Assembly (NCBI RefSeq): GCF_023195535.1 | Contig: NZ_JALPNF010000001.1 | Coordinates: forward strand, 434,001 to 498,000 | Source: Sphingomonas faeni | Lineage (GTDB): Bacteria; Pseudomonadota; Alphaproteobacteria; Sphingomonadales; Sphingomonadaceae | DNA length: 64,000 nucleotides | Direction: 5' to 3' | Translations under genes and position numbers: made by a program | Part shown: positions 1 through 8,691 of the stretch, one piece after another | Layout: every line of letters begins with the position of its first letter | Numbering within the stretch: position 1 is the first letter of the stretch | Notes under the pieces: model-generated | Seen by the model: only the letters and a program-made list of their open reading frames with translations | Told to the model about the DNA's origin: nothing | Databases searched by the model: none

Positions 1-170
1 CTCTGCCACAGACCCGCCACGATCGGAACCTCGCATCGTCGCGCGCATCGCACGTACGACCGTACGCTGGCCGCTGCGGATGTTCACGCTGCGAAAGGAT
101 CGGCTTTTGCCGCCCGAAACACGAAGCCGCTTGCCATCCGGCGAAGGCTGCGGCTAAGGGCCGTCGCAGT

Positions 171-248
<78 letters not shown>

Positions 249-305
249 CTGCCGGTGCGGTTTCGACCGCACCGGTATGGATCGCGGGACCTTACACCGA
301 CATCC

Positions 306-1313
306 TCACCATTCGACGCCGATCTTGCCGAAATGCTCGCCGCTCGCCTCGAACGCGAAGGCGTCCCCGAGCTGATCCAGCGGGAAGCGACGGTCGACGA
401 CCGGACGGATGCCGGTCGCGTCGAGCGCGCGGACGAACGCCTGTTGATCGGCGCGACTGCCGACGATCAGCCCTTGCAATCGCGCCTGCTTCGCCATCAA
501 TGCCGCGGTCGGCACCTCACCGCCACGCCCGGTCAACACGCCGATCAGCGAGATATGGCCGCCGATGCGTACCGCCGCGATCGATTGCGCCAATGTCGCG
601 GGTCCACCGACCTCGACTACGTGATCGACCCCGCGGCCACCGGTCCACTCCGAGACCTTGTGGCCCCAATCCTGGTTCTCGCGGTAGTTGAGCGTGAAGT
701 CGGCGCCAAGCGCCTTGGCCCGCGCCAGCTTGGCATCCGACGACGAGGTGATCGCGACGATCGCGCCCATAGCCTTGGCGATCTGCAACGCCCAGATCGA
801 CACGCCGCCGGTGCCGAGCAGCAACACCGTGTCGCCCGCCTTCAACCCGCCGTCGACCACCAGCGCGCGCCACGCAGTGAGCCCGGCGGTGGTGATCGTC
901 GCCGCCTCGACCGCGTCATAGCCGCGCGGCGCATGCGTGAACGCGGTCGCGGGGAGGACGACATGCTCTTGCGCGAACCCGTCGATCCCATCGCCCGGCG
1001 TGCGGCTGAAGTCGCCGATCGTCGGCGGACCGGCCTGCCAGTCGGGGAAGAAGCACGACACGACGTGATCACCGACCGCGAACTCGGTCACGCCGTCACC
1101 GACGCGCTCGACGATGCCGGCCCCGTCGGACAGCGGCACGCGGCCGTCCTCGCTCGGCATCTTGCCGGTGACCACGCCGAGATCGTGGAAATTGAGCGAA
1201 CTACCGTGGATCGCCACCCGGATCATGCCGGGGCCGGGATCGCCCGGATCGGCGCGCTCTTCCGGCTGGAGCGTATCGAGGCCGACCGGGGACCGCAGCG
1301 TCATGACCTTCAT
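306..1313 (-). CDS. zinc-independent alcohol dehydrogenase / quinone-reductase-like MDR enzyme
   Basis: This is a 335-residue medium-chain dehydrogenase/reductase. The N-terminal GroES-like half contains NFHDLGVVTGKMP and GDGVTEFAVGDHVV. It is followed by a Rossmann half with the nucleotide-binding loop LLLGTGGVS near residue 165 and the typical AKALGADFTLNYRE and GGRGVDHVVEVGG blocks. The cysteine cluster of the structural zinc site of zinc-dependent alcohol dehydrogenases is absent, so it is closer to quinone-oxidoreductase-type members that reduce carbonyl or quinone substrates with NAD(P)H. The substrate cannot be read from sequence. It is the last gene of a minus-strand run, 57 bases after the S9 peptidase, and may be cotranscribed with it. 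Confidence 0.85.
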   Translation of the reverse strand: MKVMTLRSPVGLDTLQPEERADPGDPGPGMIRVAIHGSSLNFHDLGVVTGKMPSEDGRVPLSDGAGIVERVGDGVTEFAVGDHVVSCFFPDWQAGPPTIGDFSRTPGDGIDGFAQEHVVLPATAFTHAPRGYDAVEAATITTAGLTAWRALVVDGGLKAGDTVLLLGTGGVSIWALQIAKAMGAIVAITSSSDAKLARAKALGADFTLNYRENQDWGHKVSEWTGGRGVDHVVEVGGPATLAQSIAAVRIGGHISLIGVLTGRGGEVPTAALMAKQARLQGLIVGSRADQQAFVRALDATGIRPVVDRRFPLDQLGDAFAFEASGEHFGKIGVEW

Positions 1314-1370
1314 CGCAAACTCCTCATTTGCTGATCACAACGCCCCGGTTCCCCAAATTGTCCCGCGAGA

Positions 1371-3272
1371 TTACTGCGCCTTCAGATACCGGTCGAACCA
1401 CGCGATCGATCGCTTGCGGACATCGGCCGCATTGGCGGGCGCCCGGATCGCATGCCCCTCATCGGGATAGATGACGAGGCTGGTGGGAACCCCCAGCTCC
1501 TTCAGGGCGTGCCAATATTCGATCGACTGGGTCGGCGGCACCTCGATGTCGCGTTCGCCGACATAGATGAAGGTCGGCGTCTTCGCGCGCTTGATAAAGC
1601 TGATTGCCGAGACCGCGCGATAGGCCTCGGGATCGTCATAGGCGGACTTGCCGAAGAACGGGATCATCCACTGGTCGATGCCGTTGGTGCCGTAATAGCT
1701 GATCCAGTTCGACAGCCCAGCGCCCGCGACGATCGCCTTGAAGCGGTTGGTCTGCGTGTTCGCCCACATCGACATGAACCCGCCATAGCTGCCCCCGGTC
1801 AACCCGAGCCGCGCGTCGTCGACTGGCGCGATCGTCTCGACCGCGTCGATCCCGGCGAGGATATCGCGCAGATCGCCGCCGCCGAAGTCGCGGCGGTTGG
1901 CCGCGGTAAACGCCTCGCCCTGTCCGAAACTACCGCGCGGATTGGGCATGAACACGTAATAGCCCGCATCGAGCAGCGCCGCCGGCCCCGAGCCGCCGGC
2001 GATATAGCTTGGCGTGCTCGCCGATGACGGGCCGCCATGGACGATAGTTACCATTGCAGCCTTGCGCGCCGGATCGGCGGTCTTCGGCGCGAGCAGCCAG
2101 CCCTGCACGTCGAACCCGTCGCTCCGCCACGTCACGCTGCGTGCCGTAACGCCGGACGCGAGCGCATCATTATCGTACGTGATCTGGCGCGGCGCGGCGA
2201 TCGGGCCCGCATAGATCGCCGGGGCGTGCGTGAAATCCTGCACCGCCGTCGCCATCGTGCGGCCATCGGCGCTATAGGCAACGCGGCCGTCGCCTGCGGC
2301 AAAGCTTGCCGGGCGGCTCCAGGTCACGGTCGTCTTGCCGAGGGGATCGAGCGTCGCGATCTCGGCCGCGTCGCTGCGGAGGCGGACTGCGCGCAACCCG
2401 CCCTGCGTCCAGTCGATCGAGGTCACCGTCGCCTTGGCGCCCGCGGTCCGGTTGACCGGCACGCCACCCGCGATCGGCACGGTCCAGACATCGCCGCCGA
2501 TCGCGCCGAAATCGCTCATCAGCCCGCCGATATAGGCGACCGTGCGACCATCGGGCGAGACGCGCGGCATGTTGAGCTGCGTCGTCGGCTTGGCGATCGT
2601 GCGGACGGTGCCAGTCGTTGCATCGACCGCGTCGAGCGTCGCCACCCACCAATTGTTGTCGCCATTGCCGAGCGCGCTCGTCACCACGAAGCCGCGGCCG
2701 TCGGGGGTCCAGTCATATTCGTAGATATAGCGGTCAGCCGGCGACAGCGGCTTGACCGTGCCCGCCGCGAGATCGACGATCGCGAGACGTTGCTCGTCAC
2801 TGGTCTCGCCGATCTCGCCGACCTGACGCACGCCGGCCTGCGTCGCGCCGGCTTCCTTGGCCGCGCCGAACGTCGCGAGCAGCGCCAGCCGTTTCCCGTC
2901 GGGCGAGAAGCGCGGCGCCTGGGCGATGCCGTCGATCGCCGCAACCTGCCGCGCGCCGCCTGCATCCGCGACCATCACCAGCGCGCGAGGCTCGTCAGGC
3001 TTGCGGGTGACAAAGGCGATACGGCCGTCGCTGGCGAATGTCGGGCCGCCGTAGCTGCACGTCGAACAGACGTCGATCGTCTGCGCAATGCCGCCATCCG
3101 CCACGCGCCGTACGACGATCGCCGAATGCGTGGGTGCAACGGTTTCGATACTAGCGGTACGGTCGCCCTTCGGCGAGAGCGCGAGCGCGCCATATTGATG
3201 CACCGGCGCTTGTTGCGCGAACGCGGTCGACGGGATCGTGACGAGCAGCGCCGCGATGGCAAACCTGCGCAT
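1371..3272 (-). CDS. exported S9-family prolyl oligopeptidase-like serine peptidase
   Basis: A secretory signal peptide (RRFAIAALLVTIPSTAFA) is followed by a WD40-like/PD40 beta-propeller region (roughly residues 30-360, with repeated 'SPDGR' strands) and a C-terminal alpha/beta-hydrolase peptidase domain. The nucleophile motif GGSYGG places the catalytic serine near residue 495. The acid follows in GERDIEVPP and the histidine in DEGHAI. Such enzymes cleave short peptides in the periplasm. The upstream M3 gene stop overlaps the start: TGA shares its A with ATG at 3272, and a GTG one codon earlier (3275) is also possible. The two peptidases are therefore translationally coupled. Confidence 0.93.
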   Translation of the reverse strand: MRRFAIAALLVTIPSTAFAQQAPVHQYGALALSPKGDRTASIETVAPTHSAIVVRRVADGGIAQTIDVCSTCSYGGPTFASDGRIAFVTRKPDEPRALVMVADAGGARQVAAIDGIAQAPRFSPDGKRLALLATFGAAKEAGATQAGVRQVGEIGETSDEQRLAIVDLAAGTVKPLSPADRYIYEYDWTPDGRGFVVTSALGNGDNNWWVATLDAVDATTGTVRTIAKPTTQLNMPRVSPDGRTVAYIGGLMSDFGAIGGDVWTVPIAGGVPVNRTAGAKATVTSIDWTQGGLRAVRLRSDAAEIATLDPLGKTTVTWSRPASFAAGDGRVAYSADGRTMATAVQDFTHAPAIYAGPIAAPRQITYDNDALASGVTARSVTWRSDGFDVQGWLLAPKTADPARKAAMVTIVHGGPSSASTPSYIAGGSGPAALLDAGYYVFMPNPRGSFGQGEAFTAANRRDFGGGDLRDILAGIDAVETIAPVDDARLGLTGGSYGGFMSMWANTQTNRFKAIVAGAGLSNWISYYGTNGIDQWMIPFFGKSAYDDPEAYRAVSAISFIKRAKTPTFIYVGERDIEVPPTQSIEYWHALKELGVPTSLVIYPDEGHAIRAPANAADVRKRSIAWFDRYLKAQ

Positions 3273-5419
3273 CACTTGCCGCCCGCCGTCAGGCCGCGGT
3301 CTTCGAGCATCGGACCGATGTCCGGGTCCTTGCCGTAGAACGCCTTGAACATCGGGCCGTAATCCTCGGTATGCCCCTTAGACAGGATCATGTCGCGGAA
3401 ACGCTGGCCGTTCGCGCGCGTCAGGCCGCCATGCGCCATGAACCACGCATACGCATCGTTATCGAGCATCTGCGTCCACAGATACGCATAGTATCCCGCC
3501 GCATAGCCGCCCGCCCAGATGTGCGCGAAATAGCTGGTGCGGTAGCGCGGCGGCACGTCCTTCGTGTCGAGGCCCATCGAGTTGAGCGCCTTGGTCTCGA
3601 ACGCATTGACATCCTGCGGCCCCGCCGAGGCCGACAGCGAATGCCAATCCTGGTCGAGCGTCGCGGCGGCGACCAGTTCGCCCAGTTCATAGCCCTGGTT
3701 GAACTTCGCCGCGTTCTTGATCTTGGTGACGAGCGCCTGCGGCATCACCGCGCCGGTGCGGTAATCCTTGGCATAGTTCGCGAAAACCTTCGGATCGAGC
3801 GCCCAATGCTCGTTGAACTGCGACGGGAACTCGACCCAGTCGCGCGCGGTGTTGGTCCCCGACACCAGCGGATAGGTCTGGTTCGCGAACAGGCCGTGCA
3901 GCGCATGGCCGAACTCGTGGAACATCGTCGTCACGTCGTCGAACGTAATCAGCGCGGGCTGGCCCGGTGCGGGCTTGGTGAAGTTGCCGACGTTGTAGAC
4001 GACCGGCTTGGTCTTGAGCAGCTTCGACTGGCCGACGAAGTTCGACATCCACGCGCCGCCCGCCTTGTTGTCGCGCTTCCAGTAATCGAAATACATCAGG
4101 CCGAGTTCGGAGCCGTCCTTGTCGTAGACGGTGAACACGCGGATGTCCGGCTGGTAGGTCGGGATATCGCGGCGTTCCTTGAAGGTGACGCCGTAGAGCT
4201 GGTTGGCGGCGAAGAACACGCCGTCGGTCAGCACGCGACCGATCTCGAAATACGGCTTCAGCTCGTTCTGGTCGAGGTCGTACTTGGCTTTCCGCACCTT
4301 GTCCGAATAGAAATCCCAATCGGACGGGGCGAGCGGGAAGGATGTGCCGGTCGCGTCGATCGTCTTCTGCAATTCGGCGGCCTCGCGGCGCTGTTCCGCG
4401 GCGGTCGCCGGGACGAGCTGAGTCATGAAGCCCTTTGCCGCCGCCGGGGTCTTCGCCATCTGGTCGTACAGCGAATAGGCGGCATAGTTCGGATAGCCGA
4501 GCAACTGCGCCTTCTGCGCGCGCAACTGCGCGATCGTCCGGATCAGGGCGCGCGTATCGTTGGCGTCGCCGCGCTGCGACCGGTTCCAGCTCTTCTCGAA
4601 CAGCGCCGCGCGGGTTGCACGATCGGACAGCGAGGCGAGCGCGGGCTGCTGCGTCGTGTTCTGGAGCGACAGGACGTATTTGCCCGGCATCCCCCGCTCC
4701 TTCGCACCTTGCGCAGCGGCGGCGATCTCGGCGTCGCTGAGGCCGGCGAGCCTGGCCTTGTCGTCGACGACCAGCGCGCCTGCCTTGGTGCCGGCGAGCA
4801 GCTTCTGCTGGAAGTCGGTGGTCGCGGTCGAGATCTGCGTGTTGAGCAACCGCAGCTTGGCCTTGTCGGCGTCGTTCAACTGCGCGCCGGCGTGGAGGAA
4901 ATCACTGTGGTAGATTTCCAGCACCTGCTTCTGTTCGGCGTCGAGACCGAGCGAATCCTTCTTCGCGTACAGCGCCTGGACGCGCGCGAAGAGCTTCGGG
5001 TCGAGGTAGATCGCGTCGCTGTGCTGGGCGAGCTTTGGTGCCTCGATGCTGCGGACCTTGTCGAGCGCATCGTTGGTGTTCGCCTGCGACACGCCGAAGA
5101 ACGCCTGGCTCGCACGGTCGAGCGTCCGGCCGGAGCGCTCCATCGCCTCGATCGTGTTGGCGAAGGTCGGCGCGGCCGGGTTGTCGGCGATCTTCCGCAT
5201 TTCGGCGATCTGCTCGGCCATGCCCTGTTCGAGCGCGGGCTGGTAATCGGCGTCGGCGATCTGGTCGAACCGCGGCGCCTGGAACGGCAGCGTGCTGGGG
5301 ATTGTCAGCGGATTGACGCGACCGGTATCGGGCGCCGCCTGGACGGTTGCGGGGCTGGCCAGACAGCACAGGATGGCGGCGGAACGGAGCAGGCTGGAAC
5401 GCGGCATCTTCAGACTCAC
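3272..5419 (-). CDS. exported M3-family metallopeptidase (peptidyl-dipeptidase Dcp-like)
   Basis: A 715-residue protein with a signal peptide at about residues 8-28, followed by the mostly helical M3 fold. The zinc motif HEFGHALHG is at residues 501-509, preceded by FDDVTTMFHEF, and the third ligand glutamate lies downstream in the region containing FPSQFNEHW. Length and motif fit the Dcp/oligopeptidase A group, which removes C-terminal dipeptides or cleaves short peptides. The signal peptide points to a periplasmic location, unlike E. coli Dcp or OpdA. It is coupled to the S9 peptidase by a stop/start overlap, giving a peptide-scavenging pair. Confidence 0.93.
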   Translation of the reverse strand: MSLKMPRSSLLRSAAILCCLASPATVQAAPDTGRVNPLTIPSTLPFQAPRFDQIADADYQPALEQGMAEQIAEMRKIADNPAAPTFANTIEAMERSGRTLDRASQAFFGVSQANTNDALDKVRSIEAPKLAQHSDAIYLDPKLFARVQALYAKKDSLGLDAEQKQVLEIYHSDFLHAGAQLNDADKAKLRLLNTQISTATTDFQQKLLAGTKAGALVVDDKARLAGLSDAEIAAAAQGAKERGMPGKYVLSLQNTTQQPALASLSDRATRAALFEKSWNRSQRGDANDTRALIRTIAQLRAQKAQLLGYPNYAAYSLYDQMAKTPAAAKGFMTQLVPATAAEQRREAAELQKTIDATGTSFPLAPSDWDFYSDKVRKAKYDLDQNELKPYFEIGRVLTDGVFFAANQLYGVTFKERRDIPTYQPDIRVFTVYDKDGSELGLMYFDYWKRDNKAGGAWMSNFVGQSKLLKTKPVVYNVGNFTKPAPGQPALITFDDVTTMFHEFGHALHGLFANQTYPLVSGTNTARDWVEFPSQFNEHWALDPKVFANYAKDYRTGAVMPQALVTKIKNAAKFNQGYELGELVAAATLDQDWHSLSASAGPQDVNAFETKALNSMGLDTKDVPPRYRTSYFAHIWAGGYAAGYYAYLWTQMLDNDAYAWFMAHGGLTRANGQRFRDMILSKGHTEDYGPMFKAFYGKDPDIGPMLEDRGLTAGGK

Positions 5420-5477
5420 AATGGCAGGAGTGATGACGCTCTTGTTGCATGGAGCGCCAACGCGTTACAATGTCTCA

Positions 5478-6569
5478 TTATTGATCGTGCGGCAGCGCGC
5501 GACGCAGCGTGATCCGCGTCATTTCGGGCGGGCGGCCGAGCCGCAGCGCGAAGCCCGGCCACAAGCCGGTGCCGTTGCTGACGTACAGCGTCATGCCGTC
5601 GACATCGTAGCGGCCCGAGACGAAGCCCCCATTGGCGAGCGCGAAGATCCGATCGAAGCCGCGGATCATCCCGCCATGCGTGTGCCCCGACAATTGCAGC
5701 GCGACGCCGCGGGCCGCCGCCTGCCGCGCCATCTTGGGCTGGTGGTCTAGCAGCACGACCGGGGCGGACTTGGGAGCGCCAGCCAATGCGGCGCCGAGGT
5801 CGGGTCCCGCCTGCCCGACCGCGGGCGCGGACAGATCGGTCACGCCGGCGAGCACCAGCCGCGCATCGCCGCGCGCGAGCAGCACATGCGCGTTGGGCAG
5901 CATGCGGATGCCCATCCCCGTCAGATGCCGCATCCACGCCGCATAATCGAAGAAATATTCGTGATTGCCGGGGATCGCGTAGACGCCGTCGGGCGCGCGC
6001 AGATCGGCGAGCGGCGCGACGTCCTCCCGCCGCATCGCCACCGATCCGTCGATGAAGTCGCCCGTCACCACGATCAGATCGACCCCCGACGCATTCGCGC
6101 GATCGACGACTTTCCGTGCCCACGCCGCCGGAAACAGCCGGCTGATATGCAAATCGGTAAGCTGCAACAGCCGATAGCCGTCGAACTGCGGCGGCAGGTC
6201 GCGGATCGCGACCTCGACATCCACCACCGGCGGTACGCGGATCGCATTGGCCACGCCGATCGCGGCGAGCAACGCGGCGAGTGCAGCGATCGCATAGCGC
6301 ACGCCGTCCGGGACGACCGTGCCGCGCTGCACGATCAGCATCGCCAGCGTACCGAGATCGACGAGGATCTGCAGGATCGCGAGCAACAGGATCGCCCCGA
6401 ACGCCCAGTTGAACGCGATGACGATCGCGCGCGGAAACTCGGGTGCGAACACCGATCCCGACGAGAGCCGGCTCCACGAATGATATTGCGACGCGAGCAG
6501 CAAAAGCACCGAAATGCCTAGCTTGACCGGGATCGCCAGCGATAGCGGCCAGAGCCATCGGCCGATCAC
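5478..6569 (-). CDS. membrane-anchored metallophosphoesterase with unresolved 5' end
   Basis: The C-terminal catalytic domain shows the calcineurin-like metallophosphoesterase signature in order: LTDLHISRLFP, VTGDFIDGS, IPGNHEYFFDY and LSGHTHGG. The N-terminal part has several hydrophobic helices (IGRWLWPLSLAIP, LGISVLLLLA, AFNWAFGAILLLAIL). It is a membrane-anchored metal-dependent phosphoesterase of unknown substrate. The start is uncertain: the frame stays open upstream through the palindromic repeat at 6701-6823 to a TTG at 6827, and the hydrophobic segment IFQLIFSLPCLY lies before the GTG chosen here. None of the start candidates has a convincing ribosome site. The M3 peptidase starts 58 bases downstream. 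Confidence 0.8.
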   Translation of the reverse strand: MIGRWLWPLSLAIPVKLGISVLLLLASQYHSWSRLSSGSVFAPEFPRAIVIAFNWAFGAILLLAILQILVDLGTLAMLIVQRGTVVPDGVRYAIAALAALLAAIGVANAIRVPPVVDVEVAIRDLPPQFDGYRLLQLTDLHISRLFPAAWARKVVDRANASGVDLIVVTGDFIDGSVAMRREDVAPLADLRAPDGVYAIPGNHEYFFDYAAWMRHLTGMGIRMLPNAHVLLARGDARLVLAGVTDLSAPAVGQAGPDLGAALAGAPKSAPVVLLDHQPKMARQAAARGVALQLSGHTHGGMIRGFDRIFALANGGFVSGRYDVDGMTLYVSNGTGLWPGFALRLGRPPEMTRITLRRALPHDQ

Positions 6570-6700
6570 GTACAGGCACGGCAGCGAAAAGATCAGCTGG
6601 AAGATCGGATTGGTCCTTTGGCGGCGCTCCCCGTGGACCGAGGACAGCGCGCCTCGATAACGCCGGAGCGCCGCCTTCGCTGCAATTTTCTGCTTACCAA

Positions 6701-6823
6701 TCCTCCCCCGCCAGGGGGAGGTGGATCGCGCAGCGAGACGGAGGGGGAGGACACGGAACAGCGGCAAACCCTTACCGCCCCCTCCGTCGCCAAACGGCGC
6801 CACCTCCCCCTGGCGGGGGAGGA
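6701..6823. repeat. palindromic intergenic repeat, family A, copy 1
   Basis: Perfect 24-base arms at 6701-6724 and 6800-6823 begin with TCCTCCCCCGCCAGGGGGAG. Each arm also holds its own small hairpin (CCTCCCCC/GGGGGAGG). The inside contains GCGCAGCGAGACGGAGGGGGAG. A near-identical element lies at 20959-21082 and a minimal hairpin of the family at 52759-52780. It separates the GH130-like gene from the metallophosphoesterase and occupies the latter's apparent 5' end. This looks like a dispersed REP/MITE-like element, without a recognisable transposase. Confidence 0.9.
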
Positions 6824-6831
6824 TCAAGACA

Positions 6832-7725
6832 CTATCGCGAATACACCCCGATCAGCGCACGCCGCAGCATCCGGTCCTCCAGCGAGAAATACAGCGCGAT
6901 CCGGTCGCCCTCGATCACCGTCGACGCGGCAAAGGCGATATCGGTCGCCTCGCGGCTGAGCGCGGGCGGCGGCACCAGCATCGGCTCGATCCCGCGCCCG
7001 GTCACGCGCGTGAACGCCGGATCGAAGCTGATCCAGCCGATCCGCCAACGCGCGTCATGCGTCGCGCCGTTATAGAACATCACCGGGTCCCGGTCGCCGA
7101 CCTGGATGATAGGCCCGGTCGACAGGTGCCAATTGTCCCAGCTGTCCTCGCGGATCCCGAACGGATCGGGCAGCACGGTCCACGGGCCCTTTGCGGTCGG
7201 TGCGCTGGCCATGCCGATCCGCGACGCCTCGTTCGCGGCATATTCGTAGAACAGCCGCCAGTCGCCCACCGAGGTCTGCGCCAGCGTCGCCTCCTTGATG
7301 TTGCCCTCGCCCGGTGGCGCCTTGAGCACCAGATCCTCCTTCGCCAGCGCGGTGAGCTCGCGCCCCGCCGCGAGGATCATCGAGCCCTGCGCACGCGCCG
7401 CATCGACGCCGGTATAATAGACCAGATATTCGCGGTCGGTGACGAGCACGGTCGGATCCTCGCACCCGCCGAGATCGGCCGGCCCCGGTCCCGGCACGAT
7501 CGCCAGCCCCGGATCCATCTGGAAATGCAGCCCGTCCCTGCTCGCCCCACCAGCGATGATCCCGGTCGGATCATGCGCCCCAAGCGGATGCGGCACCCCG
7601 CGGATCATCACGCGGTACAGCTCGCCTTCCTTCCACACGAACGGACTCATCAGGTCCATCCCGTCGATCGGCGACGCCGCCGAGATCGTCACGGTGTCGA
7701 GCTGCTCGACGACATAACTCAGCAT
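6832..7725 (-). CDS. GH130/GH43-like five-bladed beta-propeller glycosidase or phosphorylase
   Basis: A 297-residue protein without a signal peptide, so probably cytoplasmic. Repeated beta-blade signatures can be seen: SPFVWKEGELYRVMIR, GGCEDPTVLVTDREYLVYYTG, DWRLFYEY, DPVMFYNGATHDARWRIGW and IALYFSLEDRMLRRA. The CEDPTV block and the blade layout resemble family GH130 (beta-mannosyl phosphorylases and mannosidases), with the related GH43/GH32 superfamily as alternative. If GH130, it would phosphorolyse imported beta-mannosides, fitting the mannanases encoded elsewhere in the window. It starts four bases after the SDR stop, so the two are probably cotranscribed. Confidence 0.65.
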   Translation of the reverse strand: MLSYVVEQLDTVTISAASPIDGMDLMSPFVWKEGELYRVMIRGVPHPLGAHDPTGIIAGGASRDGLHFQMDPGLAIVPGPGPADLGGCEDPTVLVTDREYLVYYTGVDAARAQGSMILAAGRELTALAKEDLVLKAPPGEGNIKEATLAQTSVGDWRLFYEYAANEASRIGMASAPTAKGPWTVLPDPFGIREDSWDNWHLSTGPIIQVGDRDPVMFYNGATHDARWRIGWISFDPAFTRVTGRGIEPMLVPPPALSREATDIAFAASTVIEGDRIALYFSLEDRMLRRALIGVYSR

Positions 7726-7729
7726 CGGA

Positions 7730-8494
7730 TCAGGCCCCCTGTGCGACGGTCAGCGACAGCGCACCGTCGATCGTCACCGTCGTACCGGTGATATAGTCCG
7801 CCGCCGGCGACAGCAGGAACACGACCAGCGCAGCGACCTCGTCGGGCCGCCCCGCACGCTTCCACGGGATCGCCGCTTCCTTCGCCGCCAATTCCTCCGG
7901 ATGATCGAGCGCGGACTGGTTCATTGGCGTCAGGATCATCCCCGGCGCGACGCCGTTGACCGCGATCCCCTTCGGCGCGAGTTCGAGCGCGAGCGTCGCG
8001 GTCAGCTGCGACAGTCCACCCTTGGCCGAATCATAATCGACCCCGCCGGGCCGCGGCGCGCGTTCGTGGATCGACGAGATGTTGACGATCCGCCCCTTCG
8101 CCGCCTTCGCCTCCAGCGCGCGCACCATCCGCCGGCAGGTGAGGAACGGCCCGTACAGATCCGAGCGGATCACGCGGTCGAACTGCGCCAACTCCATGTC
8201 GACCAAATTGACCCCGGTCATGTTGAGCCCCGCCGAATTCACCAGCAGGTCGACCGTGCCGAACGCCTTTTCGGCTGCTGCGAACAGCGCTTCGACCGCC
8301 GCCTCGTCGCCGACATTGGTCTGCACTGCCATCGCGCGACCCTCACCGATCGACGCGCAGACCGCGTTCGCCGCCGCGACATCCTTGAAATAGGTGATCA
8401 CGACGGGCGCACCGGCATCGCCCAACGCCTTGGCGCAGGCCGCGCCGATCCCCGATTCCCCACCCGTGACGATCGCGACCCGTTGCTCGAACAT
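7730..8494 (-). CDS. SDR-family oxidoreductase (glucose 1-dehydrogenase-like)
   Basis: A 254-residue classical short-chain dehydrogenase. It shows the cofactor motif TGGESGIG (residues 10-17), the NSAG motif, a catalytic Ser in IVNISSIHE, the YDSAKGG Tyr/Lys pair, and the PG motif in NGVAPGMILTPMN. The C-terminus GTTVTIDGALSL is typical of the glucose/3-oxoacyl reductase-like SDRs that reduce or oxidise sugars and related alcohols with NAD(P). It is the first gene of the minus-strand run and lies only four bases before the GH130-like gene, which suggests a role in sugar metabolism. Its start faces the GH2 operon across a 197-base divergent region. Confidence 0.87.
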   Translation of the reverse strand: MFEQRVAIVTGGESGIGAACAKALGDAGAPVVITYFKDVAAANAVCASIGEGRAMAVQTNVGDEAAVEALFAAAEKAFGTVDLLVNSAGLNMTGVNLVDMELAQFDRVIRSDLYGPFLTCRRMVRALEAKAAKGRIVNISSIHERAPRPGGVDYDSAKGGLSQLTATLALELAPKGIAVNGVAPGMILTPMNQSALDHPEELAAKEAAIPWKRAGRPDEVAALVVFLLSPAADYITGTTVTIDGALSLTVAQGA

Positions 8495-8527
8495 GGCTAT
8501 TCCTGACGTCTATTTTCTCAGCCCGTC

Positions 8528-8540
8528 GCAAGCGCTTAAC
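8528..8540. promoter_or_regulatory. possible LacI-family operator
   Basis: The palindromic core AAGCGCTT (8530-8537), in the context GCAAGCGCTTAAC, has the A-rich/CG-centre/T-rich form of LacI-family operators. It lies in the divergent region between the SDR and the GH2 operon, 155 bases before the GH2 start. No LacI regulator is encoded in this window, so the assignment rests on form alone. Confidence 0.35.
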
Positions 8541-8551
8541 CGCGGCGCGGT

Positions 8552-8565
8552 GCAAATGAATTTGC
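8552..8565. promoter_or_regulatory. palindrome GCAAATGAATTTGC upstream of the GH2 operon
   Basis: A perfect inverted repeat GCAAAT-GA-ATTTGC lies 126 bases before the GH2 start, in strongly GC-rich surroundings. An almost identical palindrome, GCAAATGATTTGC, lies at 32862-32874 before the GH3 gene, and CAAATGATTT lies at 29294-29303 before the GH5 gene. The shared position upstream of glycoside hydrolase genes suggests a common transcription factor site. Confidence 0.5.
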
Positions 8566-8691
8566 TGTCAGGGACACAACATGATGCCGCCCGCGAACAA
8601 TCTGCAATTCAATTTGGCTTTTTCCGAAGCCTGTGCTTGATACGACGCAGTTCGGCGGGGCGACCAAGATCCCGCTTCTGGGAGGATAGGA

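Noticed and set aside
2..157. Possible C-terminal end of a plus-strand gene entering from the left
   Set aside because: The frame is open and ends with TAA at 155-157, but all three plus frames are open here and no family is recognisable.
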